A stretch of DNA of 35,969 nucleotides from Phycisphaerales bacterium UBA3190 (GCA_002364005.1 DEXG01000014.1:12317-48285), one strand, 5' to 3'; positions 25,092 to 33,628 are shown, counted from the first letter of the stretch. Made by a program: numbers and translations. Notes: a model not told the origin generated them from the sequence alone.

Positions 25092-25412
25092 ATGCGACGC
25101 ACACGCCACAGCGGCGGCAAGCAGCCACCCCGTCATCCCCAGCAATGGGGGGGCGGCGGCACAGACGAACCCGACGATCGCGACTGGGATCTCAGCGAGG
25201 GGCTCGACCCCGAGGGCCCCAGCGCCGAGGACCTCGACACCTTCGGCAACGAACTCGACACCTGCCCCAACTGCAAATCGACGATCTACGACCAGTCCGA
25301 GATGTGCCCCCAGTGCGGCTGGTACCTGGGTGAGGTCGAGAAAACCGTATCACTCTGGGTGATCTTCGGCGTCTGCGGGCTGATCATCATGCTGCTGTTC
25401 TGGGTGTTCTGA
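25092..25412 (+). CDS. Zinc-ribbon membrane protein
   Basis: 106 residues. A basic, low-complexity N terminus with acidic stretches (DEPDDRDWDL) is followed by a zinc ribbon, CPNCKSTIYDQSEMCPQC (two CxxC pairs), and a C-terminal membrane helix (WVIFGVCGLIIMLLFWVF). So the ribbon faces the cytoplasm, tethered to the membrane. This arrangement occurs in many uncharacterised planctomycete proteins; the partner is unknown. The ATG at 25092 is chosen; no Shine-Dalgarno sequence was seen. It is divergent from flagellin and the gene before the prepilin-like protein, but 129 nt separate them. Confidence 0.8.
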   Translation: MRRTRHSGGKQPPRHPQQWGGGGTDEPDDRDWDLSEGLDPEGPSAEDLDTFGNELDTCPNCKSTIYDQSEMCPQCGWYLGEVEKTVSLWVIFGVCGLIIMLLFWVF

Positions 25413-25541
25413 GCATCCGCAAGGCGTTGGGGCCCGTATAGTTGCGGGTCGATGACACCTGAGCGCGGCCGGTATGGGGACGAAATGCCGATCTGTGCCG
25501 GACGAGAGTATCGCCCCTGACGGGCCCAACGGAGCATCTGT

Positions 25542-26729
25542 ATGCACAACGCACACGCATCGAACCACAACCCACGCATCGCGCGAGGCTTCTCGCTCGT
25601 CGAGCTGCTCGTGGTCATCGCCATCATCGCCCTGCTCGCGGGGCTGCTGCTGCCCGCCCTTGCGGGGGCACGCCGGGCTGGCAAGAAGTCGGCCACGCAG
25701 AACATGATGAACTCGTTCACCAACGCCGTCAGCTCGTTCAGCAACGACAACGGCTCACGCATGCCCGGCTACTTCTCACCTTACGAGATGGGGCTGCGAA
25801 GCAACGAAGACCAGGGCATGTCCGCGATGGAGAATGTCATGCTCGAGTTGGGCGGCACCGATGTGATCGTCGGCAGCTACGCCGACTACTCCAGCGAGGT
25901 GAACCGGAGCACATCTGACACCGACGGCGGCATCATCTCGATCGCCCCGTTCAGCAACAGCGATGACCGAGCGGTCGTCGCCAATACCAAGCTCATCGGC
26001 GCCTCGGGCGCGTACTTCGCACCCGACTCCAACTTCCTCAAAGTCATGCGGGAAGAGGAAAACCAGCAGATCACCAGCCGAAACAATGGGCAGCACCTAA
26101 TGCCCGATGTCGTCGACTCCTTCGGCAACCCCCTGCTCGTCTGGGTCAAGGACGAGACCGCACGCGGCTCGATCAACCCCGACGGGGATGATCCTGATCC
26201 ATACGGGCAGTTCGCCAGCGTCAACTCCGATGGCAACGGCGATTACGAAGGACCCGCGTGGTTCTACCTGGCAAGCAACAACTGCTTCTACGGCAACGAC
26301 GCCACAGCAATCGGCGAGGGCGGCAACAACCAAAGCGCCATCAGCGCCCTGAGCGCATACCGATCAGACGGCAACACCGCGGTCGACGCGGAAGACCGCG
26401 TCAAGACCCTCGCCACACTGCTCGGCAGCCCCTCGTACTACGGGCTTCCCACCGGCGAGGTCCTCGATGACAGCACAGATGTGCACGACATCTTCCCGAT
26501 CCGCCCACGCGGCAACCTCGTCGCCCAGTCCGCCGGCGCTGATGGGTACTTCCTCGGCACTTCCGACACCGGCTGGGGTGCCAACGCCGATACCGACGGC
26601 GGCGAGTACCACATCGGCTTCGGGCTCAACTTCAAGAACGAATCCGAACGCTTCAAAGACGAAGACGGCAAGTACATCACCTTCGACATCATCAGCGACT
26701 TCGATGACATCATCCAGTCGGTGAACTAA
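25542..26729 (+). CDS. Prepilin-type (pseudopilin) protein
   Basis: 395 residues with a type IV prepilin N terminus: IARG-FSLVELLVVIAIIALL, cleaved after Gly by a prepilin peptidase, with the family's Glu at position +5. A hydrophobic helix serves as the polymer core. The rest is a soluble domain rich in Asp/Asn/Ser and Gly, with Tyr/Phe patches. The type is widespread in planctomycetes, in type II secretion- and pilus-related proteins, and its role here is unknown. The ATG at 25542 (MHNAHASNH) has GGAG 8 nt upstream. A strong terminator lies 24 nt after the stop. Confidence 0.85.
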   Translation: MHNAHASNHNPRIARGFSLVELLVVIAIIALLAGLLLPALAGARRAGKKSATQNMMNSFTNAVSSFSNDNGSRMPGYFSPYEMGLRSNEDQGMSAMENVMLELGGTDVIVGSYADYSSEVNRSTSDTDGGIISIAPFSNSDDRAVVANTKLIGASGAYFAPDSNFLKVMREEENQQITSRNNGQHLMPDVVDSFGNPLLVWVKDETARGSINPDGDDPDPYGQFASVNSDGNGDYEGPAWFYLASNNCFYGNDATAIGEGGNNQSAISALSAYRSDGNTAVDAEDRVKTLATLLGSPSYYGLPTGEVLDDSTDVHDIFPIRPRGNLVAQSAGADGYFLGTSDTGWGANADTDGGEYHIGFGLNFKNESERFKDEDGKYITFDIISDFDDIIQSVN

Positions 26730-26752
26730 GTCACAACCAACTGCAAACTATG

Positions 26753-26780
26753 AGCCCCGGGTATCGCCCGGGGCTTTTCT
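26753..26780 (+). terminator. Intrinsic terminator after the prepilin-like gene
   Basis: AGCCCCGGG (26753-26761) and CCCGGGGCT (26767-26775), a perfect 9-bp stem with loop TATCG, is followed by TTTTCT. It separates the prepilin-like gene from comEC, which must therefore have its own promoter. Confidence 0.88.
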
Positions 26781-26784
26781 GTGC

Positions 26785-26813
26785 GTGAAACACCCTGCGT
26801 AATCGGCTACAAA
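26785..26813 (+). promoter_or_regulatory. Putative promoter of leaderless comEC mRNA
   Basis: GTGAAA (26785-26790) and TACAAA (26808-26813) are spaced by 17 nt, each matching 4 of 6 consensus positions. The ATG at 26820 begins 6 nt after the -10. It lies directly past the terminator at 26753. Confidence 0.45.
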
Positions 26814-26819
26814 TTACGC

Positions 26820-29351
26820 ATGTCGGGTGAGACACTCGTCAGGTCAGTATCGCACGCGCGTTGTCGGGCACTCACGACACTCGCACTCTTCTGCGTTGGA
26901 TCGATCGCTGGTTCACACCTGCTCAGGGTGGCCGGCTCGACACCCACGCTGTACACACTGGGCGCGGGGGCGATGGTGCTCACGCTAAGTGTGTTCGGGC
27001 CACCCCGATGGCGCACCGCCACGCTCGCGCTGTGCGTGCTGCTCCTGACATGCGGCTGGACTATGCTGCGTGCGGACCCAAAGCGTCCCGATCGCTTGCA
27101 CATGATCGTGGGGACGATGGATGCAAAGACCCCACGCGTGCCGATCGAGGTGCGAGGGGTGGTGTTGGACCGCAGCCGCGTGATCTTTCGTACGCAGGGA
27201 CTGGCAGACCCACCCATGTGGCCCGACGCATCGAATCGTGCCGAGCTGCGCGTGCGCTCGGTGTTGATCCACGAATCATCAACCAGATCGCAATGGGTGC
27301 AAGCAAGCGGGACGCTGCGCCTGGTGCTGCCCAGCGAGCTGGGGCTCCGAGCCGGCGACCGGGTGGAGGTGCTGGGCAACTTCAGCCCACCCGGTGATCG
27401 CAGAAACCCTGGCGAGCCCGACTGGTCGCAATGGTCCGCCCAACAGGGGCGTGTGGGCACGATGGTGATCGACGACGCGACGCATGTACGCCGACGGGTT
27501 GATGCCGGGTTGTGGGATCGAGCGCAGGGCCTGTATCTCCGGCTGCGTTCGTTTGTCCGTCATCGCGCACAAGTGAGTATCGGTTTGGTCGGCTCCGACC
27601 CGCCGGATCATGTGACCGCGATGCGATCGGGCCTGCTGCTGGGTGAGCGCGAGCCGAGGTTTGACGATGTGTACACCCGGTTCCAACGCGTCGGTGTCGC
27701 GCATGTGTTGGCCATCTCGGGCTTCCATCTGGCATTGGTGGTGCTGATGCTCGCGATAGGTGTACGGCTGTTTGGCGATCACCCGCGCCTGGAGGCACTC
27801 GTGGTCATCCTCGTGTTGCTGGGCGTCGTTCTGCTGATCCCGCTGCGACCGCCCATCGTGCGTGCGGCCATCATCGTCGGCGCCATGCTGCTGGCCACGC
27901 GGTTCGGACGCCGATATGACCGGATCACCATACTCGCGTGGGTGGGGGTGCTGCTGCTGGTGTGGCGCCCGCTGGACGCCGCGTCGATGGGTTATCAGCT
28001 GAGCATGGGCGTGACCGGGTTGCTGGTGGTGATGAGCGATCGTCAGCAACGCACCCTGCTGGATCGCCAGATCAGCATGATGGTGGGTGCGGATCGTGGG
28101 CGGGCGGCACGGATCCTGCAATGGGCATGGTCGCTTTTGAAGATGAACATCGCGTGCTGGGCGGTCGCCTTGCCCGTGATCATGTACCACGCGGGCGTGG
28201 TGGGGGTCCTGGCCCCGGTGGTCTCGGTGCTGCTGGTCCCGATGGTCGCGGTGCTGATGGCCATGGGCTACGCGCAGGTCGTCGTCGGCATGCTCGCGCC
28301 GACGCTGGCGCAGCGGACGATGTGGCTCGTCGATATCCCCAGCGCATGGGTGCTCGACACGGTCAGCTGGGTAGAGGCGATCCCCTTCGCCTGGGTGCGG
28401 GTGCCCGCGGTTGATGTGTGGTGGACGATCGCTTCAACCCTGCTGATTACGCTGATCGTCACACGGGTGATCTCGTGGAAGAAGCCCATCGCGATCGCGG
28501 CCTGCATGCTCATCACCCTGTGGGGGATCGCCCAACCCACGCTGCATCGCCCAAACGAACCGCTGCGAGCAACCATGCTCGATGTCGGCGATGGTTCGTG
28601 CATCGTGCTGCAATCGGGCAACGAGGCGATGGTCTGGGACTGCGGCTCGCTCGATCGACGCGTGGGCAACATGACCTGCAACGCACTGCGTGCGATGGGT
28701 GTCACCCGCCTGCGTGATGTGATCGTCACACACGACAACCTCGATCATTACAACGCCCTGCCCGACCTGGCCCAGGGCTTTGGGTTCGATCGCGTGCTGA
28801 TCTCGCCGCGGCTCGATCAGGACGGATCACCCGCATGGGATCGCGTGCGTGACGATCTTGAGCGGCGGGGGATCACGGTGCGTGTGGTGTCGGCGGGGCA
28901 GCGGTTGCTCCTGGGTGAGGCAACGATCGACCTGCTCTGGCCCGACCCCGATGCGATCGAGGGCTTCGATGACAACGACACCTCGATTGTTGCGTTGGTC
29001 GATCCCTCACCAGCCGAGGACGACGACCCGAAGCTGCTCCTGACCGGCGATATCGAAGCCGACGCGATGCAGCAGTTGCGGGCGCGATACAGGCAACTGC
29101 CTGAGATGTTGGGCGATGGGATCATCGAACTCCCGCACCACGGCAGCGCTCGCAAAGCCGCGTATGCGTTCATTGATTGGCTCGCCCCCAGGATCATCAT
29201 GCAATCGACCGGGCCCACGCGGCTCGATGATGATCGGTGGGATGGTCAGCGACCGGGGCGTGTGTGGTATACAACCGCAGAGCACGGGGCGTTCTGGGTC
29301 TCGGTTGGTCGCGATGGCACGGTCACGCATGGCTGGTGGAACGATGAATAG
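26820..29351 (+). CDS. comEC: ComEC/Rec2 DNA-uptake channel protein
   Basis: Inner-membrane protein that passes single-stranded DNA into the cytoplasm during natural transformation. The N terminal third has membrane segments and a soluble domain (about 80-200). The Competence domain follows (VGVAHVLAISGFHLALVVLM is its hallmark), then a cluster of membrane helices. The C-terminal metallo-beta-lactamase-like domain has VTHDNLDHYNALPDL, TGDIEADAM and ELPHHGSARKAAY, so the nuclease-type metal ligands are largely kept. The length, 843 residues, is normal. The ATG at 26820 is preferred to the GTG at 26781, because a promoter element lies 6 nt upstream and no Shine-Dalgarno exists. The next gene is convergent, 3 nt away. 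Role in this organism is inferred. Confidence 0.92.
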   Translation: MSGETLVRSVSHARCRALTTLALFCVGSIAGSHLLRVAGSTPTLYTLGAGAMVLTLSVFGPPRWRTATLALCVLLLTCGWTMLRADPKRPDRLHMIVGTMDAKTPRVPIEVRGVVLDRSRVIFRTQGLADPPMWPDASNRAELRVRSVLIHESSTRSQWVQASGTLRLVLPSELGLRAGDRVEVLGNFSPPGDRRNPGEPDWSQWSAQQGRVGTMVIDDATHVRRRVDAGLWDRAQGLYLRLRSFVRHRAQVSIGLVGSDPPDHVTAMRSGLLLGEREPRFDDVYTRFQRVGVAHVLAISGFHLALVVLMLAIGVRLFGDHPRLEALVVILVLLGVVLLIPLRPPIVRAAIIVGAMLLATRFGRRYDRITILAWVGVLLLVWRPLDAASMGYQLSMGVTGLLVVMSDRQQRTLLDRQISMMVGADRGRAARILQWAWSLLKMNIACWAVALPVIMYHAGVVGVLAPVVSVLLVPMVAVLMAMGYAQVVVGMLAPTLAQRTMWLVDIPSAWVLDTVSWVEAIPFAWVRVPAVDVWWTIASTLLITLIVTRVISWKKPIAIAACMLITLWGIAQPTLHRPNEPLRATMLDVGDGSCIVLQSGNEAMVWDCGSLDRRVGNMTCNALRAMGVTRLRDVIVTHDNLDHYNALPDLAQGFGFDRVLISPRLDQDGSPAWDRVRDDLERRGITVRVVSAGQRLLLGEATIDLLWPDPDAIEGFDDNDTSIVALVDPSPAEDDDPKLLLTGDIEADAMQQLRARYRQLPEMLGDGIIELPHHGSARKAAYAFIDWLAPRIIMQSTGPTRLDDDRWDGQRPGRVWYTTAEHGAFWVSVGRDGTVTHGWWNDE

Positions 29352-29354
29352 GTC

Positions 29355-30299
29355 TTACCAGTCCACCTGGTGGTGGGGCGGCTCGCCCTGAAGCACCCGC
29401 ACGACATCCCGCACGACCCAGCTCATCTGCTCCTTGGCGTCTTTGGTCCCCGCGCCGATGTGCGGGTAGAGGGTGACATTGGGCAGGTTGAGCAGTGGGT
29501 AATCGGACCCGAATGGCTCGGGGTCGTGGACATCAAGGATCAGGCGCGCGTCGGGGTTGGACTTGGCAAACGACGCGGCCGAAACAGGCTCAACAATGCT
29601 GCCCCGCGCCGCGTTGATCAGCATGGCATCGGTGCGCAGGCGGCTGAACTGGTCTGAGCCGATCATGTGATGGTTCTCGGGGCGAGCGTCGACATGCAGA
29701 GAAACCACGCTGCTGGTTTCAAGCAGCTCATCGAGCGGGACAGAGACCGCGCTGCAACGATCCTGTTGGCAGATATCCGCGATGTCGTAGTAGACCACCT
29801 CCATACCCATCGCCCCCGCGGCTCGGGCGACGCGCTTGCCGATCTTGCCCAGCCCGATGAGTCCCAGCCGAGTCCCGACACAGGAGCGATCGGTCACGGA
29901 GGCCTTGCGCAGGGCGGTCCATGCGGGCTGATCAAGCGGCTCGTCGATGGTGACCAGCGGGCGCAGGGCCGCGAGCATCGTCTGCATGACGAACTCGGCC
30001 ACGGCACCGGTATTGGCTTCGGGGGTGTAGACCACCGGGATGCCCCGTGATCGGCAAGCGTCGATGTCGATGTTGTCCACCCCAGCGCCGGCACGGGCCA
30101 CGACCCGGAGTTCGGGTGCGCGATCGAGCAGGTCCGCATCGACCGTGGTGTAGGTCCGGACGATCAGGCCCTGGGCTTGGGCGAGCTGGGCGTCGCTGGG
30201 GGTGGTCGTGTTGATGGCCCGTGCGTCGGCACGCTGGGCGAGCCAGGCGAGCGGTTCGGGTGAGAGCGGTTCGGTGATCAGCACGATGGGGTTGTTCAT
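29355..30299 (-). CDS. D-2-hydroxyacid dehydrogenase, phosphoglycerate dehydrogenase-like
   Basis: NAD-dependent dehydrogenase of 314 residues. The nucleotide-binding motif is GLIGLGKIGKRVAR. Catalytic residues are Arg in INAARGSIV, Glu in LDVHDPEPFG and His in LYPHIGAGT. Substrate-region residues RAGAGVDNIDI and TPEANTGAVAEF resemble 3-phosphoglycerate dehydrogenase (SerA). Unlike the long SerA it has no ACT or intervening domain. It could act in serine synthesis or on another 2-hydroxy acid; the sequence does not decide. It is convergent with comEC (3-nt gap) and divergent from HU. Confidence 0.85.
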   Translation of the reverse strand: MNNPIVLITEPLSPEPLAWLAQRADARAINTTTPSDAQLAQAQGLIVRTYTTVDADLLDRAPELRVVARAGAGVDNIDIDACRSRGIPVVYTPEANTGAVAEFVMQTMLAALRPLVTIDEPLDQPAWTALRKASVTDRSCVGTRLGLIGLGKIGKRVARAAGAMGMEVVYYDIADICQQDRCSAVSVPLDELLETSSVVSLHVDARPENHHMIGSDQFSRLRTDAMLINAARGSIVEPVSAASFAKSNPDARLILDVHDPEPFGSDYPLLNLPNVTLYPHIGAGTKDAKEQMSWVVRDVVRVLQGEPPHHQVDW

Positions 30300-30354
30300 C
30301 AGGGATGATGCTATCCCACACCGGGCGTCTGATCGGGGCGGACCGGGCCCGGGC

Positions 30355-30385
30355 TTGGGGATAACAAGTGGGCTATTGGGGATAA
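30355..30385. repeat. Direct repeat, DnaA-box-like, upstream of HU
   Basis: TTGGGGATAA occurs at 30355-30364 and 30376-30385, with starts 21 bp apart. On the other strand each contains TTATCCCCA, one mismatch from the DnaA box TTATCCACA. It lies between the divergent dehydrogenase and HU genes. It may bind DnaA or another regulator; no wider origin-like cluster was found. Confidence 0.45.
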
Positions 30386-30495
30386 TTCAAGCGTCTGAGG
30401 GATGCGGGCCGATGCTGGGAACTGCACACGGGAGCCGTTTCGAAGCCGACTCGACACCCAGAACGAACTCGCACTCGCAGCATGGAGGCTTCGCG

Positions 30496-30795
30496 ATGAA
30501 CAAATCTGACCTGATCGAAGCAGTGGCGTCTGAACTGGAAAGCTCGAAAGCCGAAGCAAGCAAGATGATCGAAGCGGTGATCAATGCGATCTCTGACGGT
30601 CTGAAAAGCGAAGAAAAAGTCGCGATCAGCGGCTTCGGTACTTTCACCAAGAAGCACCGAGCCCCGCGCGTCGGGATGAACCCTGCCACGAAAGAGCCGA
30701 TCCAGATCGGCGAGAGCACAACCTGCTCATTCAAGCCATCGCAGCACCTCAAGGATGCGCTGCATGAGCCGAAGATGTCGATGGCAACCAGCTAA
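30496..30795 (+). CDS. HU family DNA-binding protein
   Basis: Histone-like dimeric DNA-binding protein that bends DNA and packages the nucleoid. MNKSDLIEAVASELESSKAE is the typical start, VAISGFGTFTKKHRAPRVGM the core with the beta arm, and NPATKEPIQI the family's arm-tip proline region. The length, 99 residues, is slightly above the usual 90. The start at 30496 is set by GGAGG 8 nt upstream. It ends 25 nt before a terminator, so it is probably a single-gene unit. Two DnaA-box-like repeats lie about 110-140 nt upstream. Confidence 0.95.
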   Translation: MNKSDLIEAVASELESSKAEASKMIEAVINAISDGLKSEEKVAISGFGTFTKKHRAPRVGMNPATKEPIQIGESTTCSFKPSQHLKDALHEPKMSMATS

Positions 30796-30820
30796 AGCAA
30801 ATCAAATGACCAGTTGATCC

Positions 30821-30853
30821 GGCACGAACGAGCAAGAGTTCGTGTCTGTTTTT
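30821..30853 (+). terminator. Intrinsic terminator after HU
   Basis: GGCACGAAC (30821-30829) and GTTCGTGTC (30838-30846) form a 9-bp stem with one G-U pair, followed by TGTTTTTAC. It ends the HU transcript before the AT-rich region upstream of the 30985 gene. Confidence 0.8.
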
Positions 30854-30886
30854 ACTTTGTTTGCCTTAGAACAACCGAAGATCATC

Positions 30887-30917
30887 GCAATTTTGGCAAA
30901 TATTGCGCAATTTTTGG
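30887..30917. repeat. Direct repeat upstream of the 30985 promoter
   Basis: GCAATTTTGG (30887-30896) recurs as GCAATTTTTGG (30907-30917), starts 20 bp apart, in an AT-rich stretch ending 8 nt before the -35 at 30925. Position and spacing suit an activator site or UP-like element. Confidence 0.4.
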
Positions 30918-30924
30918 ACAACTC

Positions 30925-30952
30925 TTGACAGTTTGAGACAATGTGCGATGCT
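30925..30952 (+). promoter_or_regulatory. Putative promoter of the 30985 gene
   Basis: TTGACA (30925-30930) and GATGCT (30947-30952), spaced by 16 nt, give a perfect -35 and a weak -10. The predicted leader is about 25 nt and carries the ribosome site of the 30985 gene. Confidence 0.5.
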
Positions 30953-30984
30953 CCGGTGTTCAAAATTAATACTGGAGGTATCTC

Positions 30985-31884
30985 ATGCAACACACTTTAC
31001 GAATGTCGTTCCTGCTTTGTTTGGCCTTGCTTTGTGGGCCATTGAGTGCCCGATGCGCTGCCCAGGCGATGCAACCGGAGCACTACTCGTTCAAGGTGGG
31101 AAGCTGGGAGCTCAACGCGGTCAAAGACACCAACGACGCGTTTCTGGGATTCTGGGCCATTCCCCGCTCAGCGCTGAGTGTGGGCAATATTCGGCGTATG
31201 TGGTTCGAGGCGATGCCCAATGATGAGTGGAATGTCTACGCCTACGAGCCCGTGAGCGCGATGCAGAAAGCCGCTGATCTCTACAACAACGCGGGGATGA
31301 GCGAAGAATCGCTTACATTCTTCTACTCCCGCGAGCGCAAGGCGATCGCCGCGTTCAGCGACCAGGATGTCGACGGCGGCGTGGAAGGTCTGATCTGGAA
31401 AGGGTTTATCGAAGGCGACCCGCTCACTGAGACGGTCGCGGCGTTGTCGGACCCTGAGCCGATGATCGATCTGCTGGCCGATGTGAGCTATGCCGTCGCC
31501 CCCGGGATGTCCGAGCTGCTCGTGACGGGTACCGCTGGGTCGACATACAACATGAACCCGGCAACCAAGCAGCTGTTGAACTGCCTGCGGTCGACGATGT
31601 CGGCCTGTGGCGGTTGCGTGTGTGTCGAGAATGAGGCTATGATCGAGCGCGGGCCCTGGACGGTATCTATGACTGTTATTCCGCCACCATTCGAACAGGT
31701 CCGTTGTGATTACACTCGAGTCATCACACATACTTTCTTTCAACATGGTCAATATCCTGACGACTGTACCGAGTGTGACGAGGGAACGGCTGACAACCCT
31801 TCGACTTGGACAGAAATCGAAGAATACACCGATTACTGGATCGATATTGACGAATGCCCGGACAGGCCGGTGATGCCTCGGTGA
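30985..31884 (+). CDS. Exported protein of unknown function
   Basis: 299 residues with a signal peptide (MSFLLCLALLCGPLSARCAAQ, cleavage after CAA-Q or nearby). No family recognised. The mature protein is acidic, with a beta-strand-rich first part (HYSFKVGSWELNAVKDTNDA) and a Cys-rich stretch (MSACGGCVCVENE), plus CTECDEGTAD near the C terminus, suggesting disulfides or a small metal site. The ATG at 30985 has GGAGG 6 nt upstream, with promoter-like elements just before it. The gene 31924-32775 follows after 39 nt, with its own ribosome site, and is probably in the same transcript. Confidence 0.7.
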   Translation: MQHTLRMSFLLCLALLCGPLSARCAAQAMQPEHYSFKVGSWELNAVKDTNDAFLGFWAIPRSALSVGNIRRMWFEAMPNDEWNVYAYEPVSAMQKAADLYNNAGMSEESLTFFYSRERKAIAAFSDQDVDGGVEGLIWKGFIEGDPLTETVAALSDPEPMIDLLADVSYAVAPGMSELLVTGTAGSTYNMNPATKQLLNCLRSTMSACGGCVCVENEAMIERGPWTVSMTVIPPPFEQVRCDYTRVITHTFFQHGQYPDDCTECDEGTADNPSTWTEIEEYTDYWIDIDECPDRPVMPR

Positions 31885-31923
31885 CGCGCGATCGTCCCTT
31901 GGCCTGAGCCGAGGGAATCACGC

Positions 31924-32775
31924 ATGAACGCTATCAAGCTCCTGATCGCCGTCATCATCTGCACCCTGCTGATTCTCTGGCTGAGCACCGGGTTCCGCTC
32001 GGGCATCATCTACGACTCGATACACAGCGCAGGTTACCGAGCGGGCTCCGTGCTCCCGCAAGGATCGGACATGGGGTCGCAGTTGCAGCGCGATCAGGCG
32101 GTACGACTGGAGCCGGTCTCGCGGCCATCTTCGCAGCAGCGTGTCCCGGCGAGCGTTCGTCAACGGCAGCTCGAGCAGGGCAATCAGCCGCTGAAGTTCC
32201 TCCAGAAGCTCACGGTGCCGCTGATCGTGTTCTCGTGCATCATCGGTGCACTCTTGGTTTCGGTCAAACTCTACAAGATCACGGGCAACAGATTCGATCA
32301 ATGGGAGACACGCGTCGGCAGGGCCCTGGTGATGCTCATGTTCACCGGGGTGCTCATCACGGGTGCCTTTACCTTCTCACGCGTGTTCTGGACCGGCGTC
32401 GATGACGCGTTCATCGCCCGTTCCACCCAGATCAATCCCAACTCGTCCAGCGTGCATGTTGTCGGGAACACCACGCTCTCGATGAACCAAGACACGCTGT
32501 TCATGCTTTACCTTGCGATCGTCGTGACCGCGTTCCCGCTCATGGTGCTGATCGCAACAAAGTCGATGGGTGACTGGGCGAGCATTCGTGTTCGTATGGG
32601 TGATTCACGCATCGCTGGGCTAGTACAGCGGGCGCTCTCGCACCCGCTGCTTCAAACCCGTCTGAGCCTGCAGAGCACGGTGGGCGTGATGATGGCGTGC
32701 TATGTGCTGGTGACACTGGTGCTGTGGTCCGCGCCGTGGTCCACCACGATTGCCCAGGCGATCTGGACACCCTGA
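31924..32775 (+). CDS. Polytopic membrane protein of unknown function
   Basis: 283 residues. About five hydrophobic segments: KLLIAVIICTLLILWLS at the N terminus, then a polar, Gln/Arg-rich part (QRVPASVRQRQLEQGNQ), then VPLIVFSCIIGALLVSVKLY, ALVMLMFTGVLITGAFTF, MLYLAIVVTAFPLMVLI and VMMACYVLVTLVLWSA. No domain or transport motif recognised. The ATG at 31924 is preceded by GAGGGA. It follows the exported protein at 30985-31884 after 39 nt. The two may form a membrane/periplasm pair, which is inference from position only. Confidence 0.65.
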   Translation: MNAIKLLIAVIICTLLILWLSTGFRSGIIYDSIHSAGYRAGSVLPQGSDMGSQLQRDQAVRLEPVSRPSSQQRVPASVRQRQLEQGNQPLKFLQKLTVPLIVFSCIIGALLVSVKLYKITGNRFDQWETRVGRALVMLMFTGVLITGAFTFSRVFWTGVDDAFIARSTQINPNSSSVHVVGNTTLSMNQDTLFMLYLAIVVTAFPLMVLIATKSMGDWASIRVRMGDSRIAGLVQRALSHPLLQTRLSLQSTVGVMMACYVLVTLVLWSAPWSTTIAQAIWTP

Positions 32776-32812
32776 GCGGGCCGGCACAGCCGACGCGCCA
32801 CGACCAGACGCC

Positions 32813-33544
32813 TCAGCACCCAGCGTTGAAGACCGCGATGAAGGCGGAGATGTCGAAGAAGTTGAACTCGCCGTATGGGGCACTCAGGTCCGCCGACGGA
32901 TCGCCGTTGCTGTACGCGTCGATGAACGCGGACACGTCAAAGAAATCGAGTGCGCCGTCGTTGTTGAAATCGGCGGTGCAGAGCCCACCGAGGACAAAGT
33001 TGTCGAGCCCGCACGAATCGGCCCCGACGCGGTACTCGCCGCGGATGCTCAGACTCGTGACATCGCCCAGCACCGATCGGATCTGTGCCTCGGTCGCGGA
33101 CTCATTGCCCACCATCCAGCCGACGCCTGCGACGAGATCAACGCTGAACGCGGTCCAATCGCCGCTGGGTGCCACGCCGAACTGGTACGAGAGCGTCATG
33201 CCGTTGCCGACGATTTCGATGTCGTTCTGGTTGGTGACGCTGCCCACCGTCCCGAGCTGCTTGAGCTCATATGAGAGCGCGTAGCCATAGCTCGATGAGC
33301 GGTCCCCGAGGTAGTCGCTGGGGGCGGCGAATCGCCAGTATTCACCGCTGCCGATGTCGTCGGCTGCGATGAAGCCGCCGGGGTTGCCTCCGGCTGGTTC
33401 CCAGCGAAAGTTGCGGGCGTCCTTGTCGGTCGACCATCCCTCGCTGCCCAGATCAAACGAGCCGATGGCCCCGTTGCTCCCGGCGCTGGCGATCATGCAC
33501 GACAACGCGAGTGTCATCGTTCCAATACAGATGCTGTGATTCAT
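32813..33544 (-). CDS. GC-type dockerin domain-anchored protein with laminin B-like domain
   Basis: Exported protein of 243 residues with a signal peptide (CIGTMTLALSCMIASAGSN). Residues 30-100 resemble a laminin IV/B domain (SFDLGSEGWST, GGFIAADDI, AAPSDYLGD), normally a beta sandwich. Residues 190-237 contain the dockerin-like repeats ADFNNDGALDFFDVSAFI and GEFNFFDISAFI, with DxNxDG calcium-binding loops in the first. The end FNAGC is the GC-type mark. Such proteins are typical of Phycisphaerales; the name implies anchoring of the dockerin segment, but how it is anchored here is not shown. The ATG at 33544 follows GGGAGAGA. The binding partner is unknown. Confidence 0.85.
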   Translation of the reverse strand: MNHSICIGTMTLALSCMIASAGSNGAIGSFDLGSEGWSTDKDARNFRWEPAGGNPGGFIAADDIGSGEYWRFAAPSDYLGDRSSSYGYALSYELKQLGTVGSVTNQNDIEIVGNGMTLSYQFGVAPSGDWTAFSVDLVAGVGWMVGNESATEAQIRSVLGDVTSLSIRGEYRVGADSCGLDNFVLGGLCTADFNNDGALDFFDVSAFIDAYSNGDPSADLSAPYGEFNFFDISAFIAVFNAGC

Positions 33545-33628
33545 GTTCTCTCCCTCTGAATCCCAAAGACTGTGATTCTCACTGCATGCTATGAGACCCA
33601 GGAACCGGTTCCAAGCAAAATCCGGGCA

